Assembly (NCBI RefSeq): GCF_000382365.1
Contig: NZ_KB908233.1
Span: 29,259-93,258 of the forward strand
Source of the DNA: Pannonibacter phragmitetus DSM 14782
GTDB lineage: Bacteria; Pseudomonadota; Alphaproteobacteria; Rhizobiales; Stappiaceae
Direction of reading: 5' to 3'
Length of the DNA: 64,000 bases
Shown: piece after piece, positions 19,427-28,313 of the stretch
How positions within the stretch are numbered: position 1 is the stretch's first letter
Layout: each line of letters starts with the position of its first letter
Program-made: the position numbers and the translations under genes
Notes under the pieces: model-generated
Databases searched by the model: none
Told to the model about the DNA's origin: nothing
The model's input: only the letters and a program-made list of their open reading frames with translations

Positions 19427-20783
19427 CATCCTGATCGTCGATGACGAGACCGATATCCGTGAGATGATCGCCGGCATCCTTGATGACGAGGGCTATGGCA
19501 CGCGCACGGCCAGCGATAGTGACACGGCGCTTGCCGCCATCAAGGAGCGGCGGCCGTCCCTCGTGGTGCTGGACATCTGGCTTCAGGGCAGCCGCCTCGA
19601 CGGGCTGGCGCTGCTGGACGAGATCAAGGCCCAGGACAAGGATCTTCCGGTCGTCATCATTTCCGGCCACGGCAATGTGGAAACCGCCGTTTCCGCCATC
19701 AAGCGCGGCGCCTATGACTATATCGAGAAGCCGTTCAAGGCCGACCGGCTGCTGCTGATCACGGAGCGCGCGCTGGAAGCCTCCATGCTGAAGCGCGAGA
19801 TCCGCGACCTGAAGCAGCGCAGCGGCGATGCCTCCCGCTTCATCGGCGAGTCCTCGGCCATCAACCAGCTGCGCCAGACCATCGAACGGATCGCCGGCAC
19901 CAACAGCCGCATTCTGATTTCCGGCCCGTCGGGCGCGGGCAAGGAACTGGCCGCGCGTCAGGTGCACGAGCTGTCGCCGCGCGCGAAGGGGCCGTTCGTT
20001 GCCATCAACGCTGCCACCATCACCCCCGACCGCATGGAGGAGGAACTCTTCGGCATCGAGGATGAAGGCGGTAACCTGCGCAAGGTTGGCGCGCTGGAAG
20101 AGGCGCATGGCGGCACGCTCTATCTCGATGAAGTGGCCGACATGCCGCGCGAGACGCAGGGCAAGATCCTGCGGGTGCTGGTGGACCAGACCTTCACCCG
20201 CCTTGGCGGCTCCACCCGCGTGCAGGTTGACGTGCGCATTCTTTCCTCGACCGCCCGCAATCTCGAAGAGGAAATCGCCAACGGCGCCTTCCGCGAGGAC
20301 CTCTACCACCGCCTTGGCGTCGTGCCGCTGCGCGTGCCGGGGCTGGCCGAGCGGCGCGAGGATGTGCCGATCCTGGTGCGGCACTTCATGGAGCAGATTT
20401 CCGCCTCCGCAGGCCTGCCCATGCGCCGCATCGGCGATGATGCCATGGCAGTGCTGCAGACCCACGACTGGCCGGGCAACATCCGCCAGCTGCGCAACAA
20501 TGTGGAGCGGCTGATGATCCTCACCCGGGCAGACCCCGAGGCCGTGATCACGGCGGATCTCCTGCCTTCGGAAGTCGGCTCCATGGTGCCAAGCCTTCCG
20601 GCCAATGGCGGCGGCGAGCATCTGATGTCCATGCCGCTGCGCGATGCACGCGAAGTGTTCGAGCGCGAATATCTTCAGGCGCAGATCAAGCGCTTTGGCG
20701 GCAACATCTCGCGCACCGCAGAATTCGTGGGCATGGAACGTTCAGCCTTGCATCGCAAGCTGAAGTCGTTAGGTCTATCGTGA
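19416..20783 (+). CDS. ntrX: Nitrogen regulation response regulator NtrX
   Basis: 455 aa. The receiver domain has Asp53 (VVLDIWLQGS) and Lys in YIEKPFKADR. The AAA+ domain keeps Walker A GPSGAGKE and Walker B GGTLYLDEVAD, but the sigma54-contact loop is LFGIEDEGGNLRKVG, so GAFTGA is absent. This is the usual state for alphaproteobacterial NtrX and indicates it does not activate sigma54 in the NtrC manner. The C-terminal helix-turn-helix is NISRTAEFVGMERSALHRKL. It controls nitrogen metabolism and respiration in relatives. It is coupled to ntrY by an 11-bp overlap. Confidence 0.95.
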   Translation: MAYDILIVDDETDIREMIAGILDDEGYGTRTASDSDTALAAIKERRPSLVVLDIWLQGSRLDGLALLDEIKAQDKDLPVVIISGHGNVETAVSAIKRGAYDYIEKPFKADRLLLITERALEASMLKREIRDLKQRSGDASRFIGESSAINQLRQTIERIAGTNSRILISGPSGAGKELAARQVHELSPRAKGPFVAINAATITPDRMEEELFGIEDEGGNLRKVGALEEAHGGTLYLDEVADMPRETQGKILRVLVDQTFTRLGGSTRVQVDVRILSSTARNLEEEIANGAFREDLYHRLGVVPLRVPGLAERREDVPILVRHFMEQISASAGLPMRRIGDDAMAVLQTHDWPGNIRQLRNNVERLMILTRADPEAVITADLLPSEVGSMVPSLPANGGGEHLMSMPLRDAREVFEREYLQAQIKRFGGNISRTAEFVGMERSALHRKLKSLGLS

Positions 20784-20825
20784 GACTAGCGCAGTGAAAG
20801 CGCTTCAAACGGGGACATGTGACCG

Positions 20826-22202
20826 ATGAAGGTCGTCATTTGCGGGGCAGGACAGGTCGGTTACGGCATCGCCGAACGTCTGGCTGCGGAACAGAACGAT
20901 GTGTCAGTGATCGATTCGTCGTCGAAGCTGATTGCTGCCATCGGTGATCAGCTTGACGTGCGCGGTTTCGTCGGCAACGGCGCCCATCCGGATGTGCTGG
21001 CGCAGGCTGGTGCAGACGAAGCGGACATGATCATCGCCGTCACGCTCTATGACGAGGTGAACATGGTTGCCTGCCAGGTGGCCCATTCCCTCTTCAATGT
21101 GCCGACCAAGGTCGCGCGCGTGCGTGCCCAGAGCTATCTCCAGGGCCGCTGGAGCAATCTCTTTGCCCGTGAAAACCTGCCCATCGACGTGATCATCTCG
21201 CCGGAGATCGAGGTGGGCGACATGGTGCTGCGCCGCCTGTCGCTGCCCGGCGCAGTGGAGACCATGCGCTTTGCCGATGATCAGGTCGTGGTTATCGGCG
21301 TCAATTGCGAGGAAGACTGCCCAGTTGTCGACACGCCGCTGCGCCAGCTGACAGACCTCTTCCCTGATCTTGGCTCCGTGGTCGTCGGCATCAACCGGGG
21401 CGGCAAGCTGTTTGCCCCCAAAAGCTCCGACAGCATGCTTGTGGGCGATCTTGCCTATGTGGTGGCCCGCCGCGATCAGGTGCGCCGCACCCTCGGAATC
21501 TTCGGTCACGAGGAACCGGAAGCCACCCGTGTCGTCATTGCCGGCGGCGGCAACATTGGTCTTTACGTTGCCCGCGCCCTTGAGCAGCGCCAGACATCCA
21601 CCCGGGTGAAGATCATCGAATCGTCCCGCGAGCGCGCTGTCGGCATCGCCAATGAGCTGAAGCGTACCGTGATTCTTCACGGCAGCGCGCTGGATCAGGG
21701 GATCCTGGAAGAGGCGGATGTAGAAACCGCCGATACCATGATCACGCTGACCAATGATGACGAGGTGAACATCCTCTCCTGCGTCATGGCCAAGAAGCTT
21801 GGCTGCAAGCGCAACCTGTCGCTGCTCAACAATCCGAGCTATCCGGCCTTTGCCAATGCGCTGGGGATCGATGCCTTCATCAATCCGCGTGCGGTGACGA
21901 TTTCCCGCATTCTCCAGCATGTGCGCCGGGGCCGCATCCGCGGCGTCCAGTCGCTGCACAATGGCGCGGCGGAGATCATCGAGGCCGAAGCGCTGGAAAC
22001 CTCGCCGCTGGTCGGCCGTCCTTTGCGCGAAGTTGACCTGCAGGACGGTATCCGCATTGGTGCGGTGTTCCGCAATGGCAAGGTTCTGACCCCCAATGGC
22101 GATGTGCAGATCCAGGCGCGCGACCGGATCGTCATGTTTGCCATGGCTAACCGGGTGCGCCAGGTGGAGCAGATGTTCCGCGTCAGCCTTGAATTCTTCT
22201 GA
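20826..22202 (+). CDS. trkA: Trk system potassium transporter regulatory subunit TrkA
   Basis: 458 aa peripheral membrane protein that gates Trk/Ktr potassium channels in response to NAD(H)/nucleotides. It contains two tandem RCK units. Each starts with a Rossmann motif: VVICGAGQVGYGIAERL at residue 3, and VVIAGGGNIGLYVARAL at residue about 237. TrkA-C subdomains follow each. The start has GGGGAC upstream and lies 42 bp after ntrX. This ntrYX-trkA linkage is conserved in alphaproteobacteria. The potassium channel subunit itself is not in the window. Confidence 0.95.
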   Translation: MKVVICGAGQVGYGIAERLAAEQNDVSVIDSSSKLIAAIGDQLDVRGFVGNGAHPDVLAQAGADEADMIIAVTLYDEVNMVACQVAHSLFNVPTKVARVRAQSYLQGRWSNLFARENLPIDVIISPEIEVGDMVLRRLSLPGAVETMRFADDQVVVIGVNCEEDCPVVDTPLRQLTDLFPDLGSVVVGINRGGKLFAPKSSDSMLVGDLAYVVARRDQVRRTLGIFGHEEPEATRVVIAGGGNIGLYVARALEQRQTSTRVKIIESSRERAVGIANELKRTVILHGSALDQGILEEADVETADTMITLTNDDEVNILSCVMAKKLGCKRNLSLLNNPSYPAFANALGIDAFINPRAVTISRILQHVRRGRIRGVQSLHNGAAEIIEAEALETSPLVGRPLREVDLQDGIRIGAVFRNGKVLTPNGDVQIQARDRIVMFAMANRVRQVEQMFRVSLEFF

Positions 22203-22295
22203 TCCGCCGGTCAGGATGTGCTGAAAGGGTATTCTCCCGCACCCGCCTCCCGCCTTGCCCGCCCAACGTTCCGGCCTTTGCCGTAAGGAGTTCTC

Positions 22296-23162
22296 ATGAG
22301 CCGCATTGCCTATGTGAATGGACAGTACCTGCCACACTCTTCGGCCGCCGTGCATGTGGAAGACCGTGGCTACCAGTTTGCCGATGGCGTCTATGAGGTC
22401 TGCGAGGTCTGGCAGGGCAATCTGGTGGATGGCCCGCGCCATCTGGCGCGTCTGGAGCGCTCTTGCAGCGAGCTGCGCATCCCCATGCCGATGGAACATA
22501 AGCCGCTGACGCTGGTTCTGAAGGAAGTCATCCGCCGCAACAAGGTGCGCAACGGCATTGTCTACATGCAGGTGACGCGCGGTGTGGCCCGGCGCGATCA
22601 CTTCTTCCCGCTGACGCCCATCGCACCGGCGCTGGTGATCACGGCCAAGCCAACCAATCCGGCTGCCTCCGACAAGCAGGCAGAGACGGGTATCGCCGTT
22701 GTCAGCCACCCGGAAAACCGCTGGCCGCGTGTGGACATCAAGACCGTTGGCCTGCTGCCGAACGTGCTGGCCAAGCAATATGCCCGCGAGCAGGGCGCCA
22801 AGGAAGTCTGGTACGTGGATCAGGACGGCTATGTCACCGAAGGCGGTTCGACCAATGCCTGGATCGTCACGAAGGACGGCGCTCTGGTGACGCGCCCGGC
22901 CGAAAGCGGCATCCTGCGCGGCATCACCCGCAGCGTGGTTCTGGATCTGGTCGAGCGCGAGGGCCTGCGCTTTGAAGAGCGTCCGTTCTCGCTGGAAGAG
23001 GCGAAGACAGCGCGCGAGGCTTTCGTGACGGCCGCCTCCACCATCTGCATGCCGGTGGTCAGTCTCGATGGGGTCTCGGTCGGCAACGGCCATCCTGGGA
23101 CTGTTGCGACGGAGTTGCGCAAGCAGTTCCATACAGCAACCCATCTTGATGAAATATATTGA
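22296..23162 (+). CDS. D-amino-acid transaminase (class IV aminotransferase)
   Basis: 288 aa PLP enzyme of fold type IV. MSRIAYVNGQYLPHSSAAVHVEDRGYQFADGVYEV is the typical N-terminus. The PLP lysine lies in WPRVDIKTVGLLPNV, and YVTEGGSTNAWIV with GILRGITR are the family's phosphate-binding sequences. D-amino-acid transaminases make D-Glu or D-Ala for cell wall; branched-chain aminotransferases are the main alternative, but the VQITRG-like MQVTRGVARRDHFFP block favours the D-type. TAAGGAG precedes the ATG. The trkA-dat-hfq order is conserved. Confidence 0.9.
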   Translation: MSRIAYVNGQYLPHSSAAVHVEDRGYQFADGVYEVCEVWQGNLVDGPRHLARLERSCSELRIPMPMEHKPLTLVLKEVIRRNKVRNGIVYMQVTRGVARRDHFFPLTPIAPALVITAKPTNPAASDKQAETGIAVVSHPENRWPRVDIKTVGLLPNVLAKQYAREQGAKEVWYVDQDGYVTEGGSTNAWIVTKDGALVTRPAESGILRGITRSVVLDLVEREGLRFEERPFSLEEAKTAREAFVTAASTICMPVVSLDGVSVGNGHPGTVATELRKQFHTATHLDEIY

Positions 23163-23337
23163 TGATATGAAATAGTGCTGGGGTAACGGACGAGACTTGT
23201 TGTAAACTTGACCATCGGCGCCCGGTTCATCCGGGAGAGGCGCTTACGTTTGTGTTTTTTGCCTCGTTTGCCGGTCGCACAACAAGATCATGTCAGATGC
23301 CCCGGCCGCGGACGACAGAAACAGGATAAGAAGACTC

Positions 23338-23595
23338 ATGGCTGAGCGTGCACAGAATCTGCAGGACACCTTCCTCAACTACCTCCGCAAACAGAAAGTT
23401 CCGCTGACGATCTTCCTCATCAATGGCGTGAAACTTCAGGGCGTGGTGACGTGGTTTGATAATTTCTGCGTTCTTCTGCGCCGGGATGGTCATTCGCAGC
23501 TTGTCTACAAGCATGCCATTTCGACCATCATGCCGAACGGCCCCGTGCAGCTGTTCGAAGGCGGTGAAGAAGGCGCCGAAAAAGCAGGCGCCTGA
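23338..23595 (+). CDS. hfq: RNA chaperone Hfq
   Basis: 85 aa Sm-like hexameric RNA chaperone. [35 protein letters not shown] is the Sm1 motif and [10 protein letters not shown] the Sm2 motif with the canonical YKHA sequence. A short acidic tail follows. The ATG at 23338 is chosen over the upstream ATG at 23290 because AGGATAAGAAG precedes it and the protein then starts like all Hfq. The hflX TTG follows the hfq TGA with no spacer, so the two are co-translated. Confidence 0.97.
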   Translation: MAERAQNLQDTFLNYLRKQKVPLTIFLINGVKLQGVVTWFDNFCVLLRRDGHSQLVYKHAISTIMPNGPVQLFEGGEEGAEKAGA

Positions 23596-25053
23596 TTGGC
23601 TCGCAAGAACAGACAGGCCGGAGAGGGCAGCTCCGGCAACGATTTTGGAGATCAGGACTGGCTGGACGGGGAAGACAGCCGGGGCAGGCGTGATGGCCAT
23701 GGTGAGCCCGCCGCCCCCGGTGGTGAACTTGTCTTCAAGGGACCGTCTTCCCGGGCGCTGGTGATCGAGCCGGTTCTGCCGGAGCGGCTTCCCAAAGGCT
23801 TTGAAGGCACGCCGCCGCCCACGCGCACGCCCGAGGCGCGGCTGGAAGAGGCCGTAGGCCTGTGTGCCGCCATTGAGCTTGAGATCGTTTCCGCCTCCAT
23901 CGCGCGCATCCACACGCCGCGTCCTGCGACGCTCCTGGGTCCTGGCAAGGTGGAAGAAATCGCGCGCGCAGCGGAAGAGGGCGAAGTGGACGTGGTCGTG
24001 ATCGACCATGCACTGACGCCGATCCAGCAGCGCAATCTCGAAAAGGCGATGAAGACCAAGGTGATCGACCGGACCGGTCTGATCCTGGAGATCTTCGGCG
24101 CGCGCGCCCGCACCAAGGAAGGCCGTCTGCAGGTGGACCTTGCCCATCTGACCTGGCAGAAGAGCCGCCTCGTGCGCTCCTGGACCCACCTTGAACGCCA
24201 GCGCGGCGGTGTCGGCTTCATGGGCGGCCCCGGTGAAACCCAGATCGAGGCGGACCGCCGCCAGATCCAGGACAAGATCATGCGGCTGGAGCGGGAACTG
24301 GATCAGGTGCGCCGCACCCGTGACCTGCACCGCAAGAAGCGCAAGAAGATCCCCCAGCCGGTCATCGCGCTGGTCGGCTACACCAACGCCGGCAAGTCGA
24401 CCCTGTTCAACCGGCTGACGCAATCGGATGTTTTCGCCAAGGACCTGCTGTTTGCCACGCTGGACCCGACGCTGCGCCGCATCCGCCTGCCGCACGGGCG
24501 CGAGGTGATCCTCTCCGACACCGTGGGCTTCATCTCCGAACTGCCGACACATCTGGTCGCCGCCTTCCGCGCCACGCTGGAAGAGGTGCTGGAAGCCGAT
24601 CTCATCCTGCATGTGCGCGACATTTCGCACGATGACAGCGATGCCCAGTCGGTGGATGTGGGCCGCACGCTGGCCGACCTTGGCGTCAATCCGCAGACCG
24701 GTGCGCCGGTCGTGGAAGTGTGGAACAAGATCGACAATCTCGATCCGGAACGCCGCGCAAAGCTGCTGGAAGCCAACGGTCCGGAAGGCGCCATCGCGCT
24801 GTCTGCCCTGACAGGCGACGGCATCCCGGCGCTGTTGTCACGCATCGAGGCCTTCATGGCCGTGGGCGATGACCGCTTCGAGCTTGCCCTGCCGGTGACG
24901 GACGGCGAGTTGCTGGCCGGTCTCTACCAGATGGGCGAGGTGCTGGAGCGGGTGGACGGTGAAGAGGTCATCGAACTGACGGTGCGCATCTCCGACAAGC
25001 AGAAGGGCCCCTTCCGCAGCCGCTACGGCGCCTATATTTCCGGGGCGGATTGA
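23596..25053 (+). CDS. hflX: GTPase HflX
   Basis: 485 aa ribosome-associated GTPase that rescues or splits stalled ribosomes. The HflX N-terminal domain (residues about 50-210) includes ETQIEADRR and a helical hairpin, followed by the G domain with G1 GYTNAGKST, G3 DTVGF and G4 NKID. The C-terminus ends in the barrel-like GPFRSRYGAYISG region. The only suitable start is a TTG immediately after the hfq stop. The extra hydrophilic N-terminus (residues 1-50, Gly/Asp-rich) is longer than in E. coli HflX. Confidence 0.95.
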   Translation: MARKNRQAGEGSSGNDFGDQDWLDGEDSRGRRDGHGEPAAPGGELVFKGPSSRALVIEPVLPERLPKGFEGTPPPTRTPEARLEEAVGLCAAIELEIVSASIARIHTPRPATLLGPGKVEEIARAAEEGEVDVVVIDHALTPIQQRNLEKAMKTKVIDRTGLILEIFGARARTKEGRLQVDLAHLTWQKSRLVRSWTHLERQRGGVGFMGGPGETQIEADRRQIQDKIMRLERELDQVRRTRDLHRKKRKKIPQPVIALVGYTNAGKSTLFNRLTQSDVFAKDLLFATLDPTLRRIRLPHGREVILSDTVGFISELPTHLVAAFRATLEEVLEADLILHVRDISHDDSDAQSVDVGRTLADLGVNPQTGAPVVEVWNKIDNLDPERRAKLLEANGPEGAIALSALTGDGIPALLSRIEAFMAVGDDRFELALPVTDGELLAGLYQMGEVLERVDGEEVIELTVRISDKQKGPFRSRYGAYISGAD

Positions 25054-25165
25054 GGCAGGGCTCAATCCAAGGTTCTGAGATGCTGACGCATCACGCCTTG
25101 GAAATGCTCAGGCGCCACACGGGCTAATCCCGGAAACAGCCGGTGCCTTTGCCACACGAACAGCG

Positions 25166-25320
25166 GTCATCCCGGGCCGAACGCAGTGAGGACCCGGGAT
25201 CCACTCGCTTGCAGAGCGCTTGAGAGGCTCTCAAGTCAGTTTGCCTGACCCTTTCGGCAACACATCCACCGCTCTGGAAACGAGTGGTTCCCGGCTCGCG
25301 CTGCGCTTGGCTAGGATGAC
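25166..25320. repeat. REP-type inverted repeat between hflX and mazG
   Basis: GTCATCC at 25166 pairs with GGATGAC at 25314-25320, and internal segments CCACTCG and CGAGTGG also pair. The core CCCGGGCCGAACGCAGTGAGGAC-type sequence is split by a short palindrome around CCCGG/CCGGG. It lies between convergent genes and may act as a terminator. No gene is seen in 25054-25340. Confidence 0.75.
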
Positions 25321-25340
25321 ACTGAATTTAATTAGCCGTC

Positions 25341-26180
25341 TTATTTCTTCTTCGCCGCCTGCCAGATTTCTTCCATCTCGTCCAGAGTGAGCGCCTCCAG
25401 CGTGGTGCCGCGCCGGGTGGCTTCGGCTTCGATGGCGGCGAAGCGGTGGCGGAATTTGGCGTTGGTGCGCTTGAGGGCCGCTTCCGGTTCCACTTCGAGA
25501 TGACGGGCAAGGTTGGCAACGGCAAAGAGCACGTCACCCAGTTCGTCCTTCACAGCATCGGGCACGGAGCCGGTGACGGCTGGCGGCGTGTGGTCCTTGA
25601 GTTCGGCTTCAAGCTCGTCCAGCTCCTCGCGGATCTTGGCAAAGACGGGGCCGAGCGTGTCCCAGTCAAAGCCGGCCTTCGCCGCTCGGCGCTGGATCTT
25701 TTCCGCTTCCATCAGGGCCGGGAAGGCGGACGGCACCGCGTCGAGATAGCCCGGTTCGGTGTCCGGCAGACCCTGAGCGGCCCGGCGGGCCTTGCGCTCG
25801 GCCTTTTCCTCCGCTTTGATCCTGTCCCACATGCCCTTGGCCATGCCGGAGGAGCGGGCCTCCTCGCTGCCGAAGACATGCGGATGGCGGCGGATCATCT
25901 TCTTCGTGATCGCCTCGACCACATCGGGGAAGCTGAAGGCGCCTTGCTCCTCGGCCATGCGGGCGTGATAGATGACCTGCAGCAGCAGATCGCCCAGTTC
26001 CTCACGCAGATCATCCAGATCATTGCGGCTGATGGCTTCGGCCACCTCATAAGCCTCTTCCACCGTGTAGGGCGCGATTGTGCCGAAGTCCTGCTCCAGA
26101 TCCCAGGGGCAGCCGGTCACCGGCGTGCGCAGCGCGGCCATGATGTCGATGAGAACGGAGATATCGCGGCCATGTTTCAT
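25341..26180 (-). CDS. mazG: Nucleoside triphosphate pyrophosphohydrolase MazG
   Basis: 279 aa all-alpha NTP pyrophosphatase with two MazG domains. The first holds CPWDLEQDFGTIAPYTVEEAYEVAEAI and EELGDLLLQVIYHARMAEE, in which the Glu/Asp residues bind magnesium. KMIRRHPHVFG is the family signature. The second domain repeats the pattern at KDELGDVLFAVANLARHL. It hydrolyses non-canonical or excess NTPs. The 3' end faces hflX convergently, as in many alphaproteobacteria. It marks the end of the conserved housekeeping block. Confidence 0.95.
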   Translation of the reverse strand: MKHGRDISVLIDIMAALRTPVTGCPWDLEQDFGTIAPYTVEEAYEVAEAISRNDLDDLREELGDLLLQVIYHARMAEEQGAFSFPDVVEAITKKMIRRHPHVFGSEEARSSGMAKGMWDRIKAEEKAERKARRAAQGLPDTEPGYLDAVPSAFPALMEAEKIQRRAAKAGFDWDTLGPVFAKIREELDELEAELKDHTPPAVTGSVPDAVKDELGDVLFAVANLARHLEVEPEAALKRTNAKFRHRFAAIEAEATRRGTTLEALTLDEMEEIWQAAKKK

Positions 26181-26230
26181 GAGAGAATCCGGTAGGAGAG
26201 TGTCTTTTGAAACCGGACCTTACCGGCTGG

Positions 26231-26258
26231 CAGGCCCCGCGTGAAGCTGCGGGGCCTG
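26231..26258 (-). terminator. Hairpin after pyrimidine ABC transporter genes
   Basis: Perfect 10-bp arms CAGGCCCCGC (26231-26240) and GCGGGGCCTG (26249-26258) with an 8-nt loop, just after the permease stop at 26266 in the minus direction. The T-run (GTTTTC) is on the plus-strand side, so it is a strong hairpin but not a textbook minus-strand terminator. Confidence 0.55.
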
Positions 26259-26265
26259 TTTTCGC

Positions 26266-27408
26266 TCACCCTCTCTGGGACGGATGCCAGAAGGTGGCCC
26301 AGCGCTCGACCGCCGAAACACCGGCATAGAACAGGGAACCAGCCAGCGCCGCCACGGCAATTTCCGCCCAGACCATGTCGAGGTTCATCCGGCCCACTTC
26401 CGTCGAGATGCGGAAGCCCATGCCGACGATGGGCGTGCCGAAGAATTCCGCCACGATGGCGCCGATGAGGGCGAGGGTGGAGTTGATCTTCAGCGCGTTG
26501 AAGATGAAGGGCATGGCCATGGGCAGGCGCAGCTTCAGCAGCGTCTGGCCGTGACTGGCCGCATAGGTGCGCATCAGGTCCTTCTGCATGGCATCGGCAG
26601 CGGCAAGGCCTGCGACCGTGTTCACCAGCATGGGGAAGAAGGTCATGATGATGACGACAGCGGCCTTCGACGGCCAGTCGAAGCCGAACCACATCACCAT
26701 GATGGGCGCAACGCCGATGATCGGCAGGGCGGAGACCAGATTGCCGATGGGCAAAAGGCCGCGTTTCAGGAAGGGCACCCGGTCGGCAATCAGCGCCACC
26801 AGAAAGCCCGAGCCGCAGCCGGCCACATAGCCGAAGATCACCGCCTTGAGGAACGTCTGCTGAAAGTCCGCCCAGAGGATCGGCAGAGATCCGGCAATGC
26901 GCAGGCCGATGGCGGATGGGGCGGGCAGCAGCACCTGCGGCACCCCGGCGCCAACGGTGATCAGCTCCCACAGGGCCAGCAGCGTCAGGCCGAAGACGAG
27001 CGGGATGGCCAGATTGACGAGTCGGCTTGCCGTTATGCCGAGACCGCGCCAGGCCGACAGGCGGCTCGCCAGCAGCCAGGCCGACAGCCAGATGGCGATC
27101 ACCAGCGCCCAGAAGCCGGGAGCGGCCTGCCCGCGGTGATGATGCGCCACGCCAATCAGCAGCAGGGCCGAAATGCCGGTGACGATGCCGATGGCCACAT
27201 CGCCGATGCGGTTCTGCTGGAAGCCGAGCATGATGCGCACGCCCATGATGGCCATGAGGCTGACTGCAATGGCAACACGCGGCATTTCAACCACGCCGAG
27301 ATCTGGCGCGAAAATGATGCTGGTGAGGCCAATGAGCGTGAGAAGCAGGCTGGCACCGGCAAGGAGCGCCGTGCTGCTGAAGGAGGTGTTCTGCCGGGAT
27401 TGGATCAT
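26266..27408 (-). CDS. ABC transporter permease, nitrate/taurine/pyrimidine-precursor type (permease 1)
   Basis: 380 aa. The C-terminal 250 residues are a BPD-type permease. The EAA loop is at residues about 270-290 (DLMRTYAASHGQTLLKLRLPMAMPF). An extra N-terminal region of about 130 residues holds four more hydrophobic segments (residues about 12-32, 42-60, 67-88 and 97-115), making it longer than the usual 250-280 aa. It overlaps permease 2 by 4 bp. With the ATPase upstream it would form a heterodimeric importer; its place next to dihydropyrimidinase suggests a pyrimidine or hydantoin-type substrate (inference). Confidence 0.85.
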   Translation of the reverse strand: MIQSRQNTSFSSTALLAGASLLLTLIGLTSIIFAPDLGVVEMPRVAIAVSLMAIMGVRIMLGFQQNRIGDVAIGIVTGISALLLIGVAHHHRGQAAPGFWALVIAIWLSAWLLASRLSAWRGLGITASRLVNLAIPLVFGLTLLALWELITVGAGVPQVLLPAPSAIGLRIAGSLPILWADFQQTFLKAVIFGYVAGCGSGFLVALIADRVPFLKRGLLPIGNLVSALPIIGVAPIMVMWFGFDWPSKAAVVIIMTFFPMLVNTVAGLAAADAMQKDLMRTYAASHGQTLLKLRLPMAMPFIFNALKINSTLALIGAIVAEFFGTPIVGMGFRISTEVGRMNLDMVWAEIAVAALAGSLFYAGVSAVERWATFWHPSQRG

Positions 27409-28313
27409 CGGCTCATCCCCATGCGGCGGAGGGTGATCTTTTCGGCAAGGCCGATAAGGGAAACCAGAAGCCCGGCGAGAACGGCAGCCATGATCAGCGC
27501 CGACCAGATCTGCACCGTCTGGCCGTAATAGGACCCGGCCAGCAGCCGCGCCCCGAGACCCGCAACGGCGCCGGTCGGCAGCTCGCCAACGATGGCGCCA
27601 ACGAGGCTTGCGGCAATCCCGACCTTCATCGAGGTGAAGAGATAGGGCACCGCATAGGGCAGGCGCAGCTTCCAGAAGGTTTCAAGCTTGGTAGCGGAAT
27701 AGGTGTGCATCAGGTCCATGTGGATGATTTCCGGCGAACGCAGCCCCTTCACCATGCCCACTGTCACGGGAAAGAAGGACAGGTAGGTCGAGATCATGGC
27801 CTTGGGCAGAAGCCCCGAAATCCCGACGGCATTGAGGACGACGATGATCATGGGCGCAATTGCCAGGATCGGAATGGTCTGGGACGTGATCACCCAGGGC
27901 ATGAGCGATTTGTCCAGCACCCGGCTGTGCACGATCCCGACGGCCAGGAGAATGCCGAGCAGCGTGCCAAGAACAAAGCCGGTCAGCGTCGAGGAGAGGG
28001 TGATGCCGGTGTGGTAGAACAGGCTGCGGTTGGAGGTGATGCGCTTGTTGACCGTCGTGTCCCAGATTTCCACCGCCACCTGCTGCGGCGAGGGCATGAC
28101 GGGCCGCTCCTGCATCATGGTGTCGGCGACAAGCTGTGTGAAAGGCACATCCGTCTGGCCGGCGCGGGTATAGATGTCGCGCTGGAATGGGGCATTGAGG
28201 GCGACCGTTGCCACATACCAGAGGCCGAGGATCGCCAGCAGGAGCGTGAGGACGGGCAGGGTGGAGCCCGATAGAAGCCGTGCGGTTTTGCCCTTTTCAG
28301 TCATCATAGGCAT
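27405..28313 (-). CDS. ABC transporter permease, nitrate/taurine/pyrimidine-precursor type (permease 2)
   Basis: 302 aa with about six or seven transmembrane helices. The first is at residues about 18-38, and a periplasmic stretch of about 70 residues follows. The EAA loop lies at residues about 200-220 (DLMHTYSATKLETFWKLRLPYAVPY), similar to that of permease 1 (DLMRTYAASHGQTLLKLRLP), so the two permeases are paralogs. It overlaps the ATPase gene by 17 bp and permease 1 by 4 bp, so all three are translationally coupled. No substrate-binding protein gene is adjacent. Confidence 0.88.
   Translation of the reverse strand: MPMMTEKGKTARLLSGSTLPVLTLLLAILGLWYVATVALNAPFQRDIYTRAGQTDVPFTQLVADTMMQERPVMPSPQQVAVEIWDTTVNKRITSNRSLFYHTGITLSSTLTGFVLGTLLGILLAVGIVHSRVLDKSLMPWVITSQTIPILAIAPMIIVVLNAVGISGLLPKAMISTYLSFFPVTVGMVKGLRSPEIIHMDLMHTYSATKLETFWKLRLPYAVPYLFTSMKVGIAASLVGAIVGELPTGAVAGLGARLLAGSYYGQTVQIWSALIMAAVLAGLLVSLIGLAEKITLRRMGMSR

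Noticed and set aside
20904..23144. 746-aa minus-strand frame across trkA and the transaminase
   Set aside because: It is antisense to two well-identified genes and shows no domain; it has only low-complexity His/Asp/Ala-rich sequence.
23290..23337. Upstream start for Hfq adding 16 residues
   Set aside because: No ribosome binding site precedes it and Hfq proteins start at MAERAQ; the 23338 ATG has AGGA upstream.
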